Assembly (NCBI GenBank): GCA_038396625.1
Contig: CP121688.1
Location: 2,852,001-2,916,000, forward strand
Source of the DNA: G038396625 sp038396625
GTDB lineage: Bacteria; Bacillota; Clostridia; Peptostreptococcales; Thermotaleaceae
Reading direction: 5' to 3'
Length of the DNA stretch: 64,000 nucleotides
Shown in pieces: positions 29,583 to 38,445 of this stretch (position 1 is its first letter; each line of letters starts with the position of its first letter). The position numbers were made by a program, and so were the translations under genes. Below the pieces are notes generated by a model. It was not told the origin of the DNA. It did no database searches and saw only the letters and a list, made by a program, of their open reading frames with translations.

Positions 29583-29598
29583 GTAACAGAGATGTTAC
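29583..29598. promoter_or_regulatory. Candidate upstream activator site
   Basis: GTAACA-GAGA-TGTTAC is a perfect 6-bp dyad lying about 130 bp upstream of the -24 element, a usual place for enhancer-binding protein sites. Weaker related sequences (TTGCAACAGTTATTGTAA near 29480, TACCTTTTGGTTAC near 29520) lie between. The site is inferred from position and symmetry. Confidence 0.45.
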
Positions 29599-29639
29599 CT
29601 TTATATTCTATACATTACGAGAACATCGAATTGTATAAA

Positions 29640-29770
29640 AACTATATGAAAAAGTAAAATTTTAGCATTTCCCTAAAATAAATGCGCCCCTATGGCGCTC
29701 TTTTCGTTTGCCAGGCATGTTGCCCATTCGATGGCAACATTTGCTGTACAACATCTCTTTTATCTAGAAA
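29640..29770. other. Hairpin-rich intergenic segment
   Basis: GCGCC-CCTAT-GGCGC near 29685-29699 is followed on the plus strand by TCTTTTCG, a terminator-like element with no plus-strand gene before it. ATGTTGCC (29717-29724) and GGCAACAT (29733-29740) form a second dyad. No reading frame with a ribosome site is visible. The function is unknown. Confidence 0.4.
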
Positions 29771-29812
29771 ATAAAACATGGGCATGTTGTGATCACAACA
29801 TACCCATGTTTT
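29766..29812 (-). terminator. Terminator of the LysM protein gene
   Basis: AAAACATGGG(T)ATGTTGTG pairs with its complement around GATC, a stem of about 20 bp with one mismatch that begins in the stop codon and is followed by TTTTATTTTC on the minus strand. Confidence 0.85.
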
Positions 29813-30803
29813 ATTTTATCCCTGCAGCAATCTTTATATTTCTTTGGTGCTCCCAATCAATTTGTCCATCTTTGTGCCGTGTACTATTAGCAAAATGAAT
29901 ATCCATGTGACCTGAAAAACCATTGGTGGTGATATCTTGTACATCATGGGATTGGGAAGAAGCTGAAGCGGCAATTCTTCTACCGTTATATTCAATTACT
30001 ATTGGTCTTCTTACCCAGCTGAATTCCCCTCCCCATACAGCTTTCATTATATCTGTATCTTCACGGGTTAACGGTTCACAATCTGCATGATTTGCACCCA
30101 TCGTTCTTTTCATCATCCATCTCTTTCCTGTGGCAAAATCAATGACGCGAAATGTTGCTCTCATAGGAATAACATACTGTGCTTCTGTCCACCAGTCTAA
30201 ATATTCTCCATACTTGCTGGCCGGTGTAGGCTTAATAGGTACATGGTGCACAGGTATTTTTAAGGTATCACCAATATTAAGCATGGTCTGCTCATTCATG
30301 CCATTGGCTTTTATTAATTCATACATAGGAATTCCATATCGTAAAGAAAGTTTCCAAAAATCATCTCCCTGCTGTACTTTGTGATAAATATATGTAATAT
30401 ACGGTTTTTGTAAGGACGGTACTGTTCCACTATTGGATATCTTTACTTTTTGACCAATTGACAGCCAGGTATATTCATTGGCTCCATTGTATTTTAATAA
30501 TTCTTGAAAATTCACCCCATATTTTTGACTAATTGTCCAATAGGTTTCCCCTGATTGTACTGTATGTACAATCTCATTGTTAGGAATTATTAAAGACTCC
30601 CCTGGATATAAAATGGTATTTTCAGTAGCTCCATTCGCTTTTATTAAGGCTGTAGTAGAAATACCATATTTTTGACCAATAATCCAAAAGGTATCTCCAT
30701 TTTGCACTTGATACGTTCTCTCCTCACCATAAACCATGGCCATGCTTCCAAAAAACAGAGTTGTTCCCAAAATACTAGCAATCACTATTTTTTTCCATTT
30801 CAT
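29811..30803 (-). CDS. Secreted protein with three LysM repeats
   Basis: The 330-residue protein has a signal peptide (1-26), three LysM peptidoglycan-binding repeats (about 30-75, 80-124 and 140-187; each with a Y/F-x-V-Q-x-G-D/E-T/D-x-W start) and a C-terminal domain of about 130 residues beginning YGEYLDWWTEAQYVIPMRAT. The latter has conserved-looking His, Asp and Trp residues (GANHADCEPLTREDT, SSQSHDVQ, GHMDIHFANSTRH) but is not a hydrolase family I can name. It probably sits on the cell wall or spore surface. It is a single-gene unit with AGGAGG 10 nt before the ATG. Confidence 0.88.
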   Translation of the reverse strand: MKWKKIVIASILGTTLFFGSMAMVYGEERTYQVQNGDTFWIIGQKYGISTTALIKANGATENTILYPGESLIIPNNEIVHTVQSGETYWTISQKYGVNFQELLKYNGANEYTWLSIGQKVKISNSGTVPSLQKPYITYIYHKVQQGDDFWKLSLRYGIPMYELIKANGMNEQTMLNIGDTLKIPVHHVPIKPTPASKYGEYLDWWTEAQYVIPMRATFRVIDFATGKRWMMKRTMGANHADCEPLTREDTDIMKAVWGGEFSWVRRPIVIEYNGRRIAASASSQSHDVQDITTNGFSGHMDIHFANSTRHKDGQIDWEHQRNIKIAAGIK

Positions 30804-30895
30804 TTTTCATATGCCTCCTGTATTGATCGGTTTTATATGTGCCTTAAAAGGACTTATTCTTATTTTCTATTCGTCATAAGTCTCCATATTCTTTT

Positions 30896-30954
30896 ATGTA
30901 AATAATGGCAATGGCCTGTATTAAGGGAATACAGGCCATTGCCATTATTTACAT
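30896..30954. repeat. 27-bp perfect inverted repeat
   Basis: Arms 30896-30922 and 30928-30954 are exact complements around AAGGG, containing AATGGCAATGGCCTG. It starts 6 nt past the PrcB-like gene stop. Unlike normal terminators here, no T-run follows on either strand. It may act as an mRNA 3' stabiliser, a two-way terminator of unusual type, or be a miniature repeat. Confidence 0.75.
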
Positions 30955-30960
30955 CATACA

Positions 30961-31434
30961 TTAATCATCATATTTTACTTTTAATTCAATTTTATCAGGA
31001 AGATTTTTCAATTCAGTCTTTGCCACAACATAAGGATATGTAATAACTTGTGTTACGATATCACCGGGTTGAGGATCTTTAAAGGTTGTATAAACAATAA
31101 GTTTTGTTTTATCTTCTTCCTTTATCTTATCGATATTATCTATTTGAACTGTATATCCACCCGTAGGTTTTTCTCCTCTCGTTGCGATTACATAAATTTC
31201 ATCTTCCACCTTACATGCCAAGGCTCTTTCTAAATTCTTATATCTTGGCAAGATTTCCTGGATCTTCTGTGGTATCATATCTTCACTTAGTACTTCAAAA
31301 GCCACGTTATCATCATCCCTTATAAAATTTTTGACACCATAAACGCCTGCAACGATGACCATTACAACAACCATGATAATAATGACAGTTTTCCAATTGA
31401 GTATTTTCGAATTCCATTTCCATCTTCCTTTCAC
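30961..31434 (-). CDS. Membrane-anchored PrcB-like protein
   Basis: This protein of about 157 residues has one N-terminal membrane anchor (about 18-35) and an extracellular part ending in a PrcB_C-like domain: IYVIATRGEKPTGGYTVQID followed by FKDPQPGDIVTQVITYPYVV. The G-x-K-P-T-G-G-Y motif is characteristic. PrcB was described as part of a protease complex in Treponema; in Clostridia the function is not known. GTG at 31434 follows GGGGGGGTATTG; a TTG one codon earlier is possible. Confidence 0.8.
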   Translation of the reverse strand: MKGRWKWNSKILNWKTVIIIMVVVMVIVAGVYGVKNFIRDDDNVAFEVLSEDMIPQKIQEILPRYKNLERALACKVEDEIYVIATRGEKPTGGYTVQIDNIDKIKEEDKTKLIVYTTFKDPQPGDIVTQVITYPYVVAKTELKNLPDKIELKVKYDD

Positions 31435-31529
31435 CAATACCCCCCCTTTACCTTCATATATACTAAATCTTATTCCAAAAGGGGTACAAATATTCTATTG
31501 TTTTCCAAGCCTACCTTCAATTTTTAGGT

Positions 31530-31575
31530 AAAAAATAAATAGAAAGGAATGTGAGCCTTTATGCAAACATTCCTT
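31530..31575 (-). terminator. Terminator of the transketolase operon
   Basis: AAGGAATGT pairs with ACATTCCTT (31544-31552 and 31567-31575), followed on the minus strand by TCTATTTATTTTTTACC. Confidence 0.8.
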
Positions 31576-31596
31576 CTTTGATATCCTTTTACTTAT

Positions 31597-32538
31597 TTAT
31601 TTTTTCTGACATACCTCTTTTACCCCTTGCATAATAGCTTGTGCTGTTATACCATATTTCTCCATTAGCTCTGCAGGTTTTCCTGATTCTCCAAAGGTAT
31701 CCATGGTACCTATTCTCTTCATAGGTACTGGTTTATTTTCTACTAAAACCTCTGCTACCGCTGACCCAAGCCCTCCAATGACATTATGTTCTTCTGCTGT
31801 AACAATGGCACCTGTTTCTTCTGCAGCTTTGATAATCAATTCTTGATCAATAGGCTTAATGGTATGCATGTCAATTACTCTTGCTTCTATTCCCTCATGC
31901 TGTAACAAGTCTCTTGCCTTCATTGCCTCAGCTACCATAATTCCCGTTGCAATAATCGTTACATCTTTTCCATCCTTCACTTCAATACCTTTTCCAATTT
32001 CAAAATGCAATTGGTCTTCTTCATACAAAACAGGAACCCCTGCTCTGCCCAATCTAACATAGACAGGTCCATTATATTCTGCTACGGCAAAAATAGCCTT
32101 CTTTGCTGAAACTGCATCCGATGGATTGATAACAACCATATTGGGGATTGCTCTCATGCAAGCCAGATCTTCTAAAGCTTGATGGGAGGCACCATCTTCT
32201 CCTACAGTAATCCCTGCATGGGTAGCACATATTTTTACATTCAACTTTGGATAGCATACAGAGTTTCTAATAATTTCAAAGGCTCTACCTGTTGCAAACA
32301 TTGCAAAGGTACTGGCAAATGGTATCTTACCAGAAGCCGCAAATCCTGCTGCAGCACCCATAAGATTTTGTTCTGCAATCCCCATATTAAAGAATCTATG
32401 AGGAAATTCTTTTTGAAAAACTGCAGTTTTTGTTGATTTTGACAAATCTGCATCTAATACAACAACCTTTTCATTCACTTTTCCTAATTGAGCCAATGCT
32501 TTTCCATAGGCTTCCCTTGTAGCAATTTTTTCAGTCAT
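31597..32538 (-). CDS. Transketolase, C-terminal subunit
   Basis: This 313-residue protein holds the pyrimidine-binding and C-terminal transketolase domains. It starts MTEKIATREAYGKALAQLGK and shows FFNMGIAEQNLMGAAAGFAA with the catalytic Glu that activates thiamine diphosphate, and HAGITVGEDGASHQALEDLA. It works together with the N-terminal subunit encoded just upstream; the two genes overlap at TAATGA, which suggests coupled translation. The pair carries out two-carbon transfers in the non-oxidative pentose phosphate pathway, the split form common in Clostridia and archaea. Confidence 0.95.
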   Translation of the reverse strand: MTEKIATREAYGKALAQLGKVNEKVVVLDADLSKSTKTAVFQKEFPHRFFNMGIAEQNLMGAAAGFAASGKIPFASTFAMFATGRAFEIIRNSVCYPKLNVKICATHAGITVGEDGASHQALEDLACMRAIPNMVVINPSDAVSAKKAIFAVAEYNGPVYVRLGRAGVPVLYEEDQLHFEIGKGIEVKDGKDVTIIATGIMVAEAMKARDLLQHEGIEARVIDMHTIKPIDQELIIKAAEETGAIVTAEEHNVIGGLGSAVAEVLVENKPVPMKRIGTMDTFGESGKPAELMEKYGITAQAIMQGVKEVCQKK

Positions 32539-33368
32539 TAGTTTGCACCTCCTAATTCTTTCAGAGCTTGTTCCGCTTCTTCCTTCTTAGGTGCATTGCC
32601 ATGCCAACCTACTTGATTTTCCATAAAGGATACACCTTTGCCTTTGATAGTCTTGGCAATAATCATCGTAGGTTTTTCTTTGATGGTTTCTGCTTTTTCT
32701 AAAGCATGAATAATTTCTTCGATATTATGTCCATCTATAGCTAATACATGCCATCCAAAGCTTTCCCATTTCTCATGAATAGGATGGACCGACATGACTT
32801 CATCATTATAACCATCTATTTGTAAACCATTAAAATCTAAAATAGCTGTTAAATTATCTAATTTGTAATGGCTTGCTGCCATAGCGGCTTCCCAAACAAT
32901 TCCTTCTTGTACCTCTCCATCTCCTAAAAGAGTATAAATTCTATTTGATTTTTTATCTAGCTTATCAGCCAAGGCCATGCCTATGGTCGCTGAAAATCCT
33001 TGACCTAAAGATCCTGTAGACATTTCAACACCAGGTATTGCTTTCATCTCTGGATGACCTTGAAGCATCGATCCTGTATGTCTTAACTTTAGTAGTTCTT
33101 CCTTGGGAAAATAGCCTTTTTCTGCCAAAGCAGCATAAAGAACAGGAGCTGCATGTCCCTTAGAAAGTACAAATCTATCCCTTTCTTCCCATTTAGGATT
33201 TTTAGGGTCAATCTTCATCTTATGAAAATATAGTACAGCTAAAATATCTGCTGCAGATAAGGAGCCACCAGGATGTCCTGAACCTGCGGCATGAATTGCT
33301 TCAATAATATCTTTGCGCATTTGGGTGGCCATATCTTTGATTTGGCCATAATCTACTTTTTGCAACAA
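32538..33368 (-). CDS. Transketolase, N-terminal subunit
   Basis: This 276-residue thiamine diphosphate-binding half has GSGHPGGSLSAADILAVLYF, DRFVLSKGHAAPVLYAAL and the cofactor motif LLGDGEVQEGIVWEAAMAAS. No ATG is in a good position; TTG codons at 33368 or 33365 follow GGGAGGG and I take the first, so the start is uncertain by one codon. The two-gene unit ends at a clear terminator. Confidence 0.94.
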   Translation of the reverse strand: MLQKVDYGQIKDMATQMRKDIIEAIHAAGSGHPGGSLSAADILAVLYFHKMKIDPKNPKWEERDRFVLSKGHAAPVLYAALAEKGYFPKEELLKLRHTGSMLQGHPEMKAIPGVEMSTGSLGQGFSATIGMALADKLDKKSNRIYTLLGDGEVQEGIVWEAAMAASHYKLDNLTAILDFNGLQIDGYNDEVMSVHPIHEKWESFGWHVLAIDGHNIEEIIHALEKAETIKEKPTMIIAKTIKGKGVSFMENQVGWHGNAPKKEEAEQALKELGGAN

Positions 33369-33386
33369 AATCCCTCCCTATGTATT

Positions 33387-34250
33387 TTATTCTTTTGTAA
33401 ACCCTTCTCCCAATACTTCATGAATAGTTGTCACCATGACAAAGGCTTTAGGGTCTATTTCATTAACAATATTTTTCAACTTCGCTACTTGTGTTCTATT
33501 GACAATACATAATAGTACTGCTTTTTCTTTACCCGTATACATTCCTTTTGCATATAAGCTTGTTACACCTCGTTCTAATGTATTCATTACCACTTCACTG
33601 ATTTCCTTTGGAAAATCAGTGATAATCATAAACGCCTTGGCATAATTTAACCCTTCCATAATAAAATCTGCAATTTTTACTAATATATACAGTGCAATGA
33701 TTGAATAAAGAGATGTTTCAAGTTTTTTGTTGACAATTCCTGCTGTTACCACAATAGCAAGATCAATTCCCATCATTAGCTTTGGCATACTCAAACTGGG
33801 TATATACTTATTCAGGATTGCACCAGCCAAATCTGTTCCTCCTGTAGTTCCACCAGCTTTAAATACAAGCCCCATACCAATACCCATTAGTACACCTCCA
33901 TATAAGGTTGCCAACAATACATCTTCTACACCTATTATATTCTCTCCTAAAACCACAATAATCAACCTTATGGCTAAAGATAAACTCACGGTTCCATAGG
34001 CAGTCTTCAGCCCAAATTGTTTTCCTAATGTCATTATACCTATAAAAAACAAAGGAATATTAATAGCTAAAATCATCACATCAATGGGAATTCCTGTCAG
34101 TCTCTCAATGATAATGGCCAATCCACTTACGCCACCAGGAGCAATGGTATTCGGTTCTAGAAAAAAGATTAATCCAAAAGCAAGAAAGAATGATCCTAGG
34201 GTAATCAACAAATAATCAAAAAAAAGCGTGGCCTTCAGTTTTTGCACCAT
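33387..34250 (-). CDS. YitT family membrane protein
   Basis: This 287-residue protein has five to six helices (YitT_membrane region, about 10-175; GLIFFLEPNTIAPGGVSGLA and FKAGGTTGGTDLAGAIL are typical) followed by a soluble DUF2179 domain (about 220-280; TSLYAKGMYTGKEKAVLLCI). Members are widespread in Firmicutes; transport or sensing has been proposed without firm substrate. It is read with the transketolase genes, which begin about 18 nt later, and may share their transcript. Confidence 0.9.
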   Translation of the reverse strand: MVQKLKATLFFDYLLITLGSFFLAFGLIFFLEPNTIAPGGVSGLAIIIERLTGIPIDVMILAINIPLFFIGIMTLGKQFGLKTAYGTVSLSLAIRLIIVVLGENIIGVEDVLLATLYGGVLMGIGMGLVFKAGGTTGGTDLAGAILNKYIPSLSMPKLMMGIDLAIVVTAGIVNKKLETSLYSIIALYILVKIADFIMEGLNYAKAFMIITDFPKEISEVVMNTLERGVTSLYAKGMYTGKEKAVLLCIVNRTQVAKLKNIVNEIDPKAFVMVTTIHEVLGEGFTKE

Positions 34251-34429
34251 GTTTTCACCTCACTTATTATATCACAGTCAATAATTTAATCAATTTTCTT
34301 TTTATCATTTACCCATATTCTTCTATCCTTAACATAATAAAATTTTCAATGCCTCTATCTATGTCGCCACTTTTTTGTAGGTATATGTCCATAAGATGAA
34401 AATAAGGGCTTCATTCGCGAACCCCCTTT

Positions 34430-35164
34430 TCAACCTTGACTACTTTTGCTGAACAATACTTGAAGCATAAATTTAGGTAGTACCAACATTCTTTTATATC
34501 GCCAAGGTTCTTTAATTAAGCGATAAAACCACTCTAATCCCAGCTTCTGATAAATCTGAGGTGCCCTTTTTGCGGTACCTGCCCAAATGTCCACACTTCC
34601 TCCTACACCCATAGCAATGCTAATCTTTAGTTGGTCTTTGTATTGATGGATCCACTTCTCTTGTTTTGGTGCTCCTAAAGCAACAAATAAAATATCCGGC
34701 TGACTTGTATTGATTTGATCTACAATTGATTGCTCTTCTTCTTTTTTAAAGTATCCATCTATACTTCCTACTACTTTAATATCCGGAAATTTTAGGCAAA
34801 TATTTTTTCCTGCTTTATCTGCTACGCCAGGCTTTCCTCCAAAAATAAAGATACTTTTTTTCTGTTGATTGCAGTAGTCTAAAATACGCAACATTAAATC
34901 TACACCAGTAACTCTTTCATTCAATCCTTTGTTTTGGATTTTAGATGCATAAATTAAGCCAATACCATCGGGCACAACCAAATCTGCATTTTTTATAACT
35001 TCCAATAATTTGTCATCATTCCTGGCTTCCATCACAATTTCTGTATTAGGGGTAACAATGACACTGCAATTGTCCTGCTGCATTAATTCCTTTGTCCGCC
35101 TTAAGGCATCTTCTACGGTCCCTTTGTCAATCGGCACACCCATAATCTCTACTCTATCCCTCAC
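34430..35164 (-). CDS. WecB/TagA/CpsF family glycosyltransferase
   Basis: This 244-residue glycosyltransferase family 26 protein transfers N-acetylmannosamine-like sugars onto lipid-linked GlcNAc in wall polymer synthesis. It shows VIVTPNTEIVMEARND, LVVPDGIGLIYASK, IFIFGGKPGVA, LFVALGAPKQEKWI and GVGGSVDIWAGTAKRAP. GTG start at 35164 behind AAGGAG; it begins 1 nt after the csaB stop, so the two are coupled. It is the last gene of a cluster murJ-DUF5693-csaB-tagA and probably helps make the secondary wall polymer that anchors S-layer proteins. Confidence 0.93.
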   Translation of the reverse strand: MRDRVEIMGVPIDKGTVEDALRRTKELMQQDNCSVIVTPNTEIVMEARNDDKLLEVIKNADLVVPDGIGLIYASKIQNKGLNERVTGVDLMLRILDYCNQQKKSIFIFGGKPGVADKAGKNICLKFPDIKVVGSIDGYFKKEEEQSIVDQINTSQPDILFVALGAPKQEKWIHQYKDQLKISIAMGVGGSVDIWAGTAKRAPQIYQKLGLEWFYRLIKEPWRYKRMLVLPKFMLQVLFSKSSQG

Positions 35165-35165
35165 T

Positions 35166-36272
35166 TTAACACGCTCCTTGCCTTAATAGATCCTTTAATA
35201 GCTTTTCATTGATCTCTAATTTCTTTTGAATTTTCTCAACACTATATCGTAAGACTTCTTTATCTTGTAAACTTTGATTTCGTTTGTTTTCAATTGCTAA
35301 TAATAAATCTTCATATGCCAATTCATCTACACTACATAAAGTGCTTAGTCCTAAAGATTCCATGAAGCTATCAATTTTGGGGTCATAAGATATAGCAATC
35401 ATGGGGATATTCATAATTGCTGCAAAAATGAGTGAATGTAATCTGACACCTATGAGCAGATCTAAATTTCCTACAATTCCTAACATTTCATAGATATCAT
35501 ATTTATTTTTTATAAAAATAGCCTTATGCATCATTGTTTCTTCAATATCTTCCATCATTTTCATATCTTCTCCAAAATGAAAAGGAATAAAAGCAACCTG
35601 TGCACCATAATTCTCAATCAGCTTATCGGCTGTCTTTGCAATATTCTCCTTCAATTTTTCATTTTTTTGCCAGCCTCTAATGGCAAAACCGATTAATGGC
35701 TTTTCTTTTTTGTTCTGCATTCCTTCTTTAAGCAACCTCTTTTTCCCTATTTCAATATTTCCTTTTTTTAAGCTCATGACCGGGTCTGCCGTTACATAAA
35801 TAGGAGGTTTATGAACGCCTATATCTTGCAGCAATTTATGAGATTTTTCATCTCTTACTGTAATACAATCCACCTTATTCAATACCCATTGAACAAAATA
35901 TTTATTCATATGTCTATTGATTGGTCCTATGCCTTGGCTATAAATCATTACTTTTTTCCGCAATAGGATGGCAATCAACATAATAACCAAGTAGTAACTA
36001 ATGCTTCTACGACTTGTCACATCTTGCAGCAAACTTCCGCCACCGCTAATCAGTACATCGCATTTTTTAATTGCATGATAAACTTGTTTCATATTTTTTC
36101 TATCAATAGCATGTACTTTATGCCTTTCAGAGGTGCTTTGAGGATTTACAGACAAAACGGTTATTTCGATGTCTTCAATGCGTTCCTTCAAGTTATCCAC
36201 AATGGAAGTTAAAATGGATTCATCTCCAATATTATTAAATCCATAATATCCGGAAATTATGATTTTATGCAT
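35166..36272 (-). CDS. csaB: Polysaccharide pyruvyl transferase CsaB
   Basis: This 368-residue protein adds pyruvyl groups to the secondary cell-wall polysaccharide to which SLH-domain S-layer proteins bind. Family motifs are SGYYGFNNIGDESILTSIVD at the N-terminus, CDVLISGGGSLLQDVTSRRS and IYSQGIGPINR, and in the C-terminal half GVRLHSLIFAAIMNIPMIAI with the donor-binding Arg/His. It overlaps the DUF5693 gene by 8 nt, so the order in the operon is fixed. The presence of CsaB predicts SLH-type surface proteins elsewhere in the genome. Confidence 0.94.
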   Translation of the reverse strand: MHKIIISGYYGFNNIGDESILTSIVDNLKERIEDIEITVLSVNPQSTSERHKVHAIDRKNMKQVYHAIKKCDVLISGGGSLLQDVTSRRSISYYLVIMLIAILLRKKVMIYSQGIGPINRHMNKYFVQWVLNKVDCITVRDEKSHKLLQDIGVHKPPIYVTADPVMSLKKGNIEIGKKRLLKEGMQNKKEKPLIGFAIRGWQKNEKLKENIAKTADKLIENYGAQVAFIPFHFGEDMKMMEDIEETMMHKAIFIKNKYDIYEMLGIVGNLDLLIGVRLHSLIFAAIMNIPMIAISYDPKIDSFMESLGLSTLCSVDELAYEDLLLAIENKRNQSLQDKEVLRYSVEKIQKKLEINEKLLKDLLRQGAC

Positions 36273-38427
36273 CCAGCTTATCTCCTCTCATGAATTTCAG
36301 CACCTTTACGGCACCCTCTAGTATCAAGATGTAGACAATTCCCAGTATGATTCCTAGGCCTAAAGAATAAATAGTTCTCACAAAGGATAACACCATAGGC
36401 GTTCTTAAATGTGAAAAAGTGTTAACAATAGAAGTTTGCCCCAATATAGTAGCTAATCCCGAAAGAAAAATAAGCCATTTATATCTTTTATAGGCAGCAA
36501 AAACACCAACCATAAGTGCAGGGAAAGCAACTAAAAATTCCTTCGTTCTTGGTCGTGCAAACAATTTTTCTTCCAACATATTTCTAAAAATCATTTCTAT
36601 GTCTAACGCTTGTATAGACGTTTCATGTCCTGTTCTGGCAATATAGATATATCCTGCTACAAGGACTATTCCTGCGATTACTGTATAAATAATTTTTACG
36701 TTATCTAGCATAAGCCTTTGGATATCTTCCCATTTCAGTGTTGGTCTAATTTTTATTTCTTCTTTATTTCTTTTATAACCAAAATAGACAATATATATGA
36801 GCATATAAATCATGATAGGTACTATCTGACTAATTTTTACACCTCTAAAAATATCCATTTCCAATAAATATTCTATATCGGACAAAAGCGTTCCTACCAT
36901 CAATGCACCGATAAATGAAATACTTGAAGCAATGAGCAAATCCTTTATACCTATTCCAATCACTTTCAAGAGATGATTCTTAGAAGTCTGTTGCTGATAA
37001 TATCGACTGGTTCTATTACAGAAATAAATCATTCCTAGAGATGGAAATATAATAGCTGCACTTAATGCCATCAGTTTATCTGCCAAAGATGGCAGTATAA
37101 AAAATACACCACTTACGCCTAATACGCCCAATCCCAACAATCCATATTGAATCTTTTCATTTATGCTTACCATCTGTCTTAATAATAGAAGTGCTCCTGC
37201 AACAATCCCCCAGCCTATTAAAATCTTATAGCGTATTCTCGTATGATTGGCTGCCATTACTTTGGCTTCACCTAAAATCATTCCGTGCTCCGCAATCCTC
37301 TCCTTAAAACTCATAAACATTTTTTCATATTCCTTCGCATTGGTTACATAGACACGATCGTCATATTTAAAGGGCTTCAAATAGATAGCTCTTATATTTC
37401 TTTCTGTCACTGCCCTATAAAGGGTATTTTCTATTTCTTCTGCGCCCTCATAATTATAATATTGAAATCTTTTTTGAATATAAGGCCATACACTAAATAC
37501 TCTTATTGCATGATAATCTACATTTCTTACCAACTCATAAAGTCCGTCCTGTTCTAAATGTCCCCTTTGTACCGATGTCTCTACCATACCCACTTTTACA
37601 TTGTTCTTCTTTATGTATTGTTCTAGTATTTTCACATCTTTAGGATACCCAAGAACTTCACCACCACCGAAAATCATATAAGAAGGCTTTAGATTAAATT
37701 TATCATAATCCGTAAAAACGCTCTGCACAAGCTTACTACTACTCCAATCCTCATAATTATGAGGTCGTGGAATGACTTTTAAATCACTGGTTTTGATACG
37801 TTGAATTTTTTGTGGATCCAATCCCAATCCTAATCTTACCAACTTTGAAGAGTATAAATGGGATTCCTTCTTAAATGGTTTTCCTTTACTATCTGTTACA
37901 TTTAATTCTTGTGTATATAATGCATCTTTCACTGTTCCATCTAAAAGGAATACAAAGATATTTTCTGCTGCTAATATTTTAAACTTTTTAGCAGAATATC
38001 GACTTTCTAATCCATTTTTTATAAATGCATAAAGTTCCTTTGAATGTGTTGTAACCGCCACATCAAATTCATCTATTCCATTTTTTATCAATTCTTTTAC
38101 CAATACTTCAGGATAATTTTTTTGCCAGTTCATATCTTTTATGATATTGCCCACCATTTCTACTTTCAAAGGTTTCTTTTCATCTATCATAGATTCAAAA
38201 CTTTCTTCATTTAATGCTACTGAACTGACCCCTTGCTCCTTCATCTTATCAAACCACCATGATAAATCATGGGTGGATTGGTCTGCCATTTTTTGAAATT
38301 CCTCATAATCTAAAGCAATGTCTACCACTTCATTATTTTCTTCTACGAAAAGTCTATTGCCTGCTGTAATAGATGTAGCGATTAATGCCACTATCAGAAG
38401 AAAATATATTATAAAATTTTTCTTCAT
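36265..38427 (-). CDS. DUF5693 family membrane protein
   Basis: The 720-residue protein has an N-terminal helix, a large extracellular part of about 380 residues (with AGNRLFVEENNEVVDIALDY and a TIM-barrel-like stretch FGGGEVLGYPKDVKILEQYI), then about nine helices. Its function is not known. In Clostridia it often lies between murJ and csaB as here, which points to envelope polymer export or assembly. Confidence 0.85.
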   Translation of the reverse strand: MKKNFIIYFLLIVALIATSITAGNRLFVEENNEVVDIALDYEEFQKMADQSTHDLSWWFDKMKEQGVSSVALNEESFESMIDEKKPLKVEMVGNIIKDMNWQKNYPEVLVKELIKNGIDEFDVAVTTHSKELYAFIKNGLESRYSAKKFKILAAENIFVFLLDGTVKDALYTQELNVTDSKGKPFKKESHLYSSKLVRLGLGLDPQKIQRIKTSDLKVIPRPHNYEDWSSSKLVQSVFTDYDKFNLKPSYMIFGGGEVLGYPKDVKILEQYIKKNNVKVGMVETSVQRGHLEQDGLYELVRNVDYHAIRVFSVWPYIQKRFQYYNYEGAEEIENTLYRAVTERNIRAIYLKPFKYDDRVYVTNAKEYEKMFMSFKERIAEHGMILGEAKVMAANHTRIRYKILIGWGIVAGALLLLRQMVSINEKIQYGLLGLGVLGVSGVFFILPSLADKLMALSAAIIFPSLGMIYFCNRTSRYYQQQTSKNHLLKVIGIGIKDLLIASSISFIGALMVGTLLSDIEYLLEMDIFRGVKISQIVPIMIYMLIYIVYFGYKRNKEEIKIRPTLKWEDIQRLMLDNVKIIYTVIAGIVLVAGYIYIARTGHETSIQALDIEMIFRNMLEEKLFARPRTKEFLVAFPALMVGVFAAYKRYKWLIFLSGLATILGQTSIVNTFSHLRTPMVLSFVRTIYSLGLGIILGIVYILILEGAVKVLKFMRGDKLDA

Positions 38428-38445
38428 GCTGTCACATCCTTTGCT

